From: Novosphingobium sp. SG707
GTDB taxonomy: Bacteria; Pseudomonadota; Alphaproteobacteria; Sphingomonadales; Sphingomonadaceae
NCBI RefSeq assembly: GCF_012275515.1
Contig: NZ_JAAZQL010000002.1
Coordinates: 1 to 64,000 of the forward strand
DNA length: 64,000 bases
Direction: 5' to 3'
The notes below the pieces were generated by a model. It had not been told where the DNA came from and did no database searches. It saw only the letters and a list, made by a program, of their open reading frames with translations. Shown piece by piece: positions 61,411 to 64,000 of this stretch. Both the position numbers and the translations under genes were made by a program. Within the stretch, counting starts at the first letter, position 1. Each line of letters opens with the position of its first letter.

Positions 61411-62507
61411 TGGGCGTAAACCAGCCCGGCCATCGTGGCGTCGGCGTCAAGGTTCCACGTCTTGTCCCATTTCAGCGTCTTGGCGTCATAGACCTCGATG
61501 TCATAGCTGGCGCCATAGATGTAGAGTTTCTTGCCATCGCTCGACATGCCGAACTGGAAGCGCGAGCGGCAGGGGAATTCGGCCTTGTCCACCACCTTGT
61601 TGGTGCCAAGGTCGAAGTGCCAGATCTCGCAGCGCTTGTTGCCCGTCGTGCCCTGCGTGGTGACGGTATAGCCATCCTTGCTGTCGGGCGTAATCTGCAG
61701 CCCCGCCATCTGATAGGGCGCGGGGCCGATGGGGGTGAAATCGAAGGTTTTCGACGCCAGCTTGAAACGGCCGATGCCAAAGATCTTGTTGTGAATATAG
61801 GGATCGGCGGCGGTAAACAGCGAGACATATTCGTCATTGTTGCGCAGCAATTCCACCCCGCCGCCAAAGCTGGTGTTTTCCAGCCCCGCGCCCTCGGGCT
61901 TGGCCATATCGATCCGGTCCACCACCTTGAAATCGCTGGTGTTGAGGATCACCACCTTGTCGCGGAACAGATAGAGCAGCTTGCCGTCGGGCGAGATCAT
62001 CATGTTCGCGCGCGCGGCGTTGAGCGCATTGTCCTCGTCGGGCAGATCGACGGTTTTCACCACCTTCTTCTGCGTCAGGTCGATGGTGGCATATTGCCAC
62101 TTGCTGACCTTGTAGCGGTCGACGGCTTTGTCGATCGTCATCATGATCGTGTAGAAATATTTGCCCGTCGGATCAGGCACGCCGCCGGTAAAACGATATT
62201 TCGTCGTCGGCGTGTTCAGGCTGAACTTGTTGAGCACCTTGCGAGTAGCGGTGTCGAGCACCTCGATCCCGCCCGTGGTGATGGTGGTGACATAGATCCG
62301 CTTGTGATCGTTCGACAGGCGCAGGGATGTCGGAAGACCCGTGTCGAGCTTGATATGCTCGGCGATCTTGCCGGTGGTCTCCTCCACCACGAACAGCTTG
62401 TCCGGATATGTGCCCATCACGATGGGGGCGGCGCTTGCGGCCACCGGAGCGGCGGCCAGCATAAGGCCGGCAAGGCGGAGAGATTTGCCAGAGCGGGAAT
62501 GCGTCAT
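61407..62507 (-). CDS. qhpB: Quinohemoprotein amine dehydrogenase beta subunit
   Basis: A 366-residue periplasmic protein with a signal peptide (MTHSRSGKSLRLAGLMLAAA, cleavage near ASAAP). The mature part is a seven-bladed beta-propeller: the chain repeats of the type SPDGKLLYLFRDKVVILN and SSDGKKLYIYGASYDIEVYD. PDKLFVVEETTGKIAEHI at the start is typical. The ATG at 62507 yields the signal peptide; the long upstream frame is a shadow of qhpC. The beta subunit packs against the heme subunit (alpha, outside the window) and encloses the gamma subunit. 52 bases separate it from qhpC. Confidence 0.93.
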   Translation of the reverse strand: MTHSRSGKSLRLAGLMLAAAPVAASAAPIVMGTYPDKLFVVEETTGKIAEHIKLDTGLPTSLRLSNDHKRIYVTTITTGGIEVLDTATRKVLNKFSLNTPTTKYRFTGGVPDPTGKYFYTIMMTIDKAVDRYKVSKWQYATIDLTQKKVVKTVDLPDEDNALNAARANMMISPDGKLLYLFRDKVVILNTSDFKVVDRIDMAKPEGAGLENTSFGGGVELLRNNDEYVSLFTAADPYIHNKIFGIGRFKLASKTFDFTPIGPAPYQMAGLQITPDSKDGYTVTTQGTTGNKRCEIWHFDLGTNKVVDKAEFPCRSRFQFGMSSDGKKLYIYGASYDIEVYDAKTLKWDKTWNLDADATMAGLVYAQ

Positions 62508-62559
62508 GTGGCAGGCTCTTTCATGAGAAAGGTCGCAAGATCGGGCGCTTGGGCCGCGA

Positions 62560-62901
62560 TCAGGGAAAGATGATGTCCAGGCTGCGCCAGTCCTTGGCCG
62601 CGGCCGAGCAATTGCTGGCCCAGTCGGGCGAGTAATTGACATGGTCGGGCACCTGCACCGGCCAGAAGCAGGTGACATAGCAGTCATAGATGTCGCGCTC
62701 GACCGGCTGGCAAAGGCCCGCCGTGCCGCCGCTGGCGTCCACTTCCCAGCCGGGCGAGAAGGACAGGGTGCAGCCCATCGGCACATGCGGGCGCACTTGC
62801 TGTTGCAGGGCCACGACATCCTCCTGCATGGCGGCGGTTTGCGCCTCCACGCTTGCGTCAATCGCCTTGGCCTTTTGGTTGATGGGGCGCAAATGCTTCA
62901 T
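62560..62901 (-). CDS. qhpC: Quinohemoprotein amine dehydrogenase gamma subunit precursor (CTQ)
   Basis: A 113-residue precursor of the smallest subunit. All crosslink residues have the spacing of the Paracoccus protein: Cys44-Glu53, Cys64-Asp70 and Cys78-Asp86 for the thioether bonds, and Cys74 with Trp80 for cysteine tryptophylquinone. A further Cys98 lies outside this set. The leader before the first crosslinked Cys is about nine residues longer than expected from Paracoccus, where the leader has 28 residues. The start overlaps the qhpD stop by four bases (ATGA), fitting the need to make substrate and maturase together. The enzyme oxidises primary amines in the periplasm. Confidence 0.95.
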   Translation of the reverse strand: MKHLRPINQKAKAIDASVEAQTAAMQEDVVALQQQVRPHVPMGCTLSFSPGWEVDASGGTAGLCQPVERDIYDCYVTCFWPVQVPDHVNYSPDWASNCSAAAKDWRSLDIIFP

Positions 62902-64000
62902 GACAGGCCCTTTCTTTCAGCAAACTTTTCGAGGAATTCGGGGTTTTGCACCGCCAGCGTGCCCTGGATTTTCAGGCAGGTGTCGGTCCATTCGCGGATC
63001 CAGTCGCAATAATGCAGATTGGCATGGCCCGTGTCGCCATAGCGGACAAAGGCTTCGTGATGGCATCCGCCAGCGCACAAAGGCCGCGCCCAGCACGACT
63101 GGCACGCATATTTGGCGCCGACATGGCCCTTGCTCAGGAACTCGCCCTGCGCCTTGCGGTCGATGCCGCTGGAGACATGGCCCATCACATGGCTGTCGGC
63201 GTCGGTGAAGCGGTGGCAGGGCGAGAGATCACCGGAAGGGCTGACCCCGAGCAGGCCCAGACCGGCACCGCAGGGGTGGCTCTTGTTCGTCCCCTGAACC
63301 AATTCGCCAATGGTTTCCGAAACATTGGAAAACCCGTGCATCCGGCCTTTAAGCGCATAATCGAGCCATTCATCGGCCAGCAGATGGAACTGCTCCAGCA
63401 CGGTGACCATGCCTTCCTCGCCCAGCGCATAAGCCTGTTCGCCCGATTCCGTCACGGGCGCAAAGCCGACCTCGTGAAAGCCGATATCCTCGCGCAGGTG
63501 GCGGAAGATGCTGACCACATCGGTCACGCCTTTGCTCAGCGTCACGCGGGCGGTGATCGCGCGGGTGCGATGGCGGGCGATCAGTTTGCGCAGCTTGGGC
63601 TCGATGACATCATAGCTGCCCTTGCCGCTTTTATAGACGCGCCGCTTGTCCTGCATCTCCTTGGGGCCGTCGATGCTCACCGTGACGCCGATTTGCTCGG
63701 TCGCCAGAAACTCGATGATGTCGTCGGTCAGCAGCGTGGCATTGGTGGTCAGGCTGAAGGTGATGGTGCGACCCTGGGCCGTGGCCTGATCCGTGGCATA
63801 GGCGACGACCTGCCGCAGCAGCGGAAAGTTCATCAGCGTTTCGCCGCCAAAGAAGGTGATATGCACCGCAGGCCGCCCGCCCGACTGCGCCAGCAATAGG
63901 TCGACCGAAGCCTTGGCGGTGTCGATGGTCATGTATTTGGGCTTGCCGTTTGGCGTGGCGATCTTGTCCGCGCCAAATTCATAGCAATAGGTGCAGGCCA
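62898..64000 (-). CDS. qhpD: QhpD-like radical SAM/SPASM maturase (5' end outside the window)
   Basis: At least 367 residues, cut at the window end. The visible N-terminal part shows ACTYCYEFGADKI, the last two cysteines of the CxxxCxxC iron-sulfur motif, then HITFFGGETLMN, the GGE motif that binds S-adenosylmethionine. The C-terminal SPASM region has clustered cysteines (HPCGAGLG, SPCHRF, ACQSCWARPLCAGGCHHEA, HYCDW) for two auxiliary clusters. In Paracoccus QhpD forms the three Cys-to-Asp/Glu thioether bonds in the gamma subunit before export. Followed directly by qhpC with a four-base overlap. Upstream, outside the window, the alpha subunit gene is expected. Confidence 0.95.
   Translation of the reverse strand, partial: ACTYCYEFGADKIATPNGKPKYMTIDTAKASVDLLLAQSGGRPAVHITFFGGETLMNFPLLRQVVAYATDQATAQGRTITFSLTTNATLLTDDIIEFLATEQIGVTVSIDGPKEMQDKRRVYKSGKGSYDVIEPKLRKLIARHRTRAITARVTLSKGVTDVVSIFRHLREDIGFHEVGFAPVTESGEQAYALGEEGMVTVLEQFHLLADEWLDYALKGRMHGFSNVSETIGELVQGTNKSHPCGAGLGLLGVSPSGDLSPCHRFTDADSHVMGHVSSGIDRKAQGEFLSKGHVGAKYACQSCWARPLCAGGCHHEAFVRYGDTGHANLHYCDWIREWTDTCLKIQGTLAVQNPEFLEKFAERKGLS

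Noticed and set aside
1..64000. CRISPR arrays, tRNA or rRNA genes
   Set aside because: I looked for regular short repeats with spacers and for tRNA-like arms while reading and saw none.

Overview
The window reads as a chromosome segment of a high-GC alphaproteobacterium of the Sphingomonadales, most like Novosphingobium. The evidence is four large TonB-dependent receptors, a maltodextrin locus of the sphingomonad/Caulobacter type (TonB receptor, halogenase-like flavoprotein, two GH13 enzymes, GH97 enzyme, LacI repressor, sugar MFS), a TonB receptor divergent from a TPR-sulfotransferase, and copies of a short extragenic palindrome beside GCAAAGGG stems. I saw no tRNA, rRNA or CRISPR array.

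Layout. 1-3.2 kb is accessory: the N-terminal part of an IS110-family transposase, three small orphan genes (one NTF2-like immunity-type protein, one DUF6924 protein, one unrecognised) and a plasmid RepA-like winged-helix protein next to a hairpin-rich gene-free stretch. 3.4-14.5 kb, all minus strand, holds a TonB receptor, an unknown polytopic membrane protein, a GGDEF-EAL protein, and a second TonB receptor directly downstream of a two-component system that probably controls it. 14.6-21 kb has a LacI-type regulator, three Tad-type pseudopilin/TadG genes, a small secreted protein and a patatin-like lipase, with three copies of an extragenic palindromic repeat in the gaps.

21-34 kb is a complete maltodextrin utilisation locus: inner-membrane MFS and LacI repressor on the minus strand, then divergently the outer-membrane receptor, a PrnA-like halogenase homologue, periplasmic alpha-amylase, cytoplasmic alpha-glucosidase and a SusB-type GH97 alpha-glucosidase. 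Two similar CG-centred palindromes, one before the receptor and one before the MFS gene, are the likely operators. 34-52 kb is mostly core metabolism and transport on the plus strand: Cds1-like cysteine desulfhydrase, oligopeptidase A, FMN-dependent hydroxyacid oxidase, PiuC-type dioxygenase, a heme-binding barrel protein, PuuD, Kup with a short KdpDE-like pair, an acyltransferase/SGNH protein, ModABC with a short ModC, an M20 amidohydrolase, L-serine dehydratase and a secreted basic repeat protein.

52.8-58 kb carries the TPR-sulfotransferase and a divergent TonB receptor. 58-64 kb is the downstream part of a quinohemoprotein amine dehydrogenase operon on the minus strand: radical SAM maturase QhpD (cut by the window end), the CTQ-bearing gamma subunit QhpC, beta subunit QhpB, flavin monooxygenase QhpG, exporter QhpF and subtilisin-like leader peptidase QhpE. 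All seven cofactor and thioether residues of QhpC are present at the expected spacing. The alpha subunit gene should lie just past base 64000.
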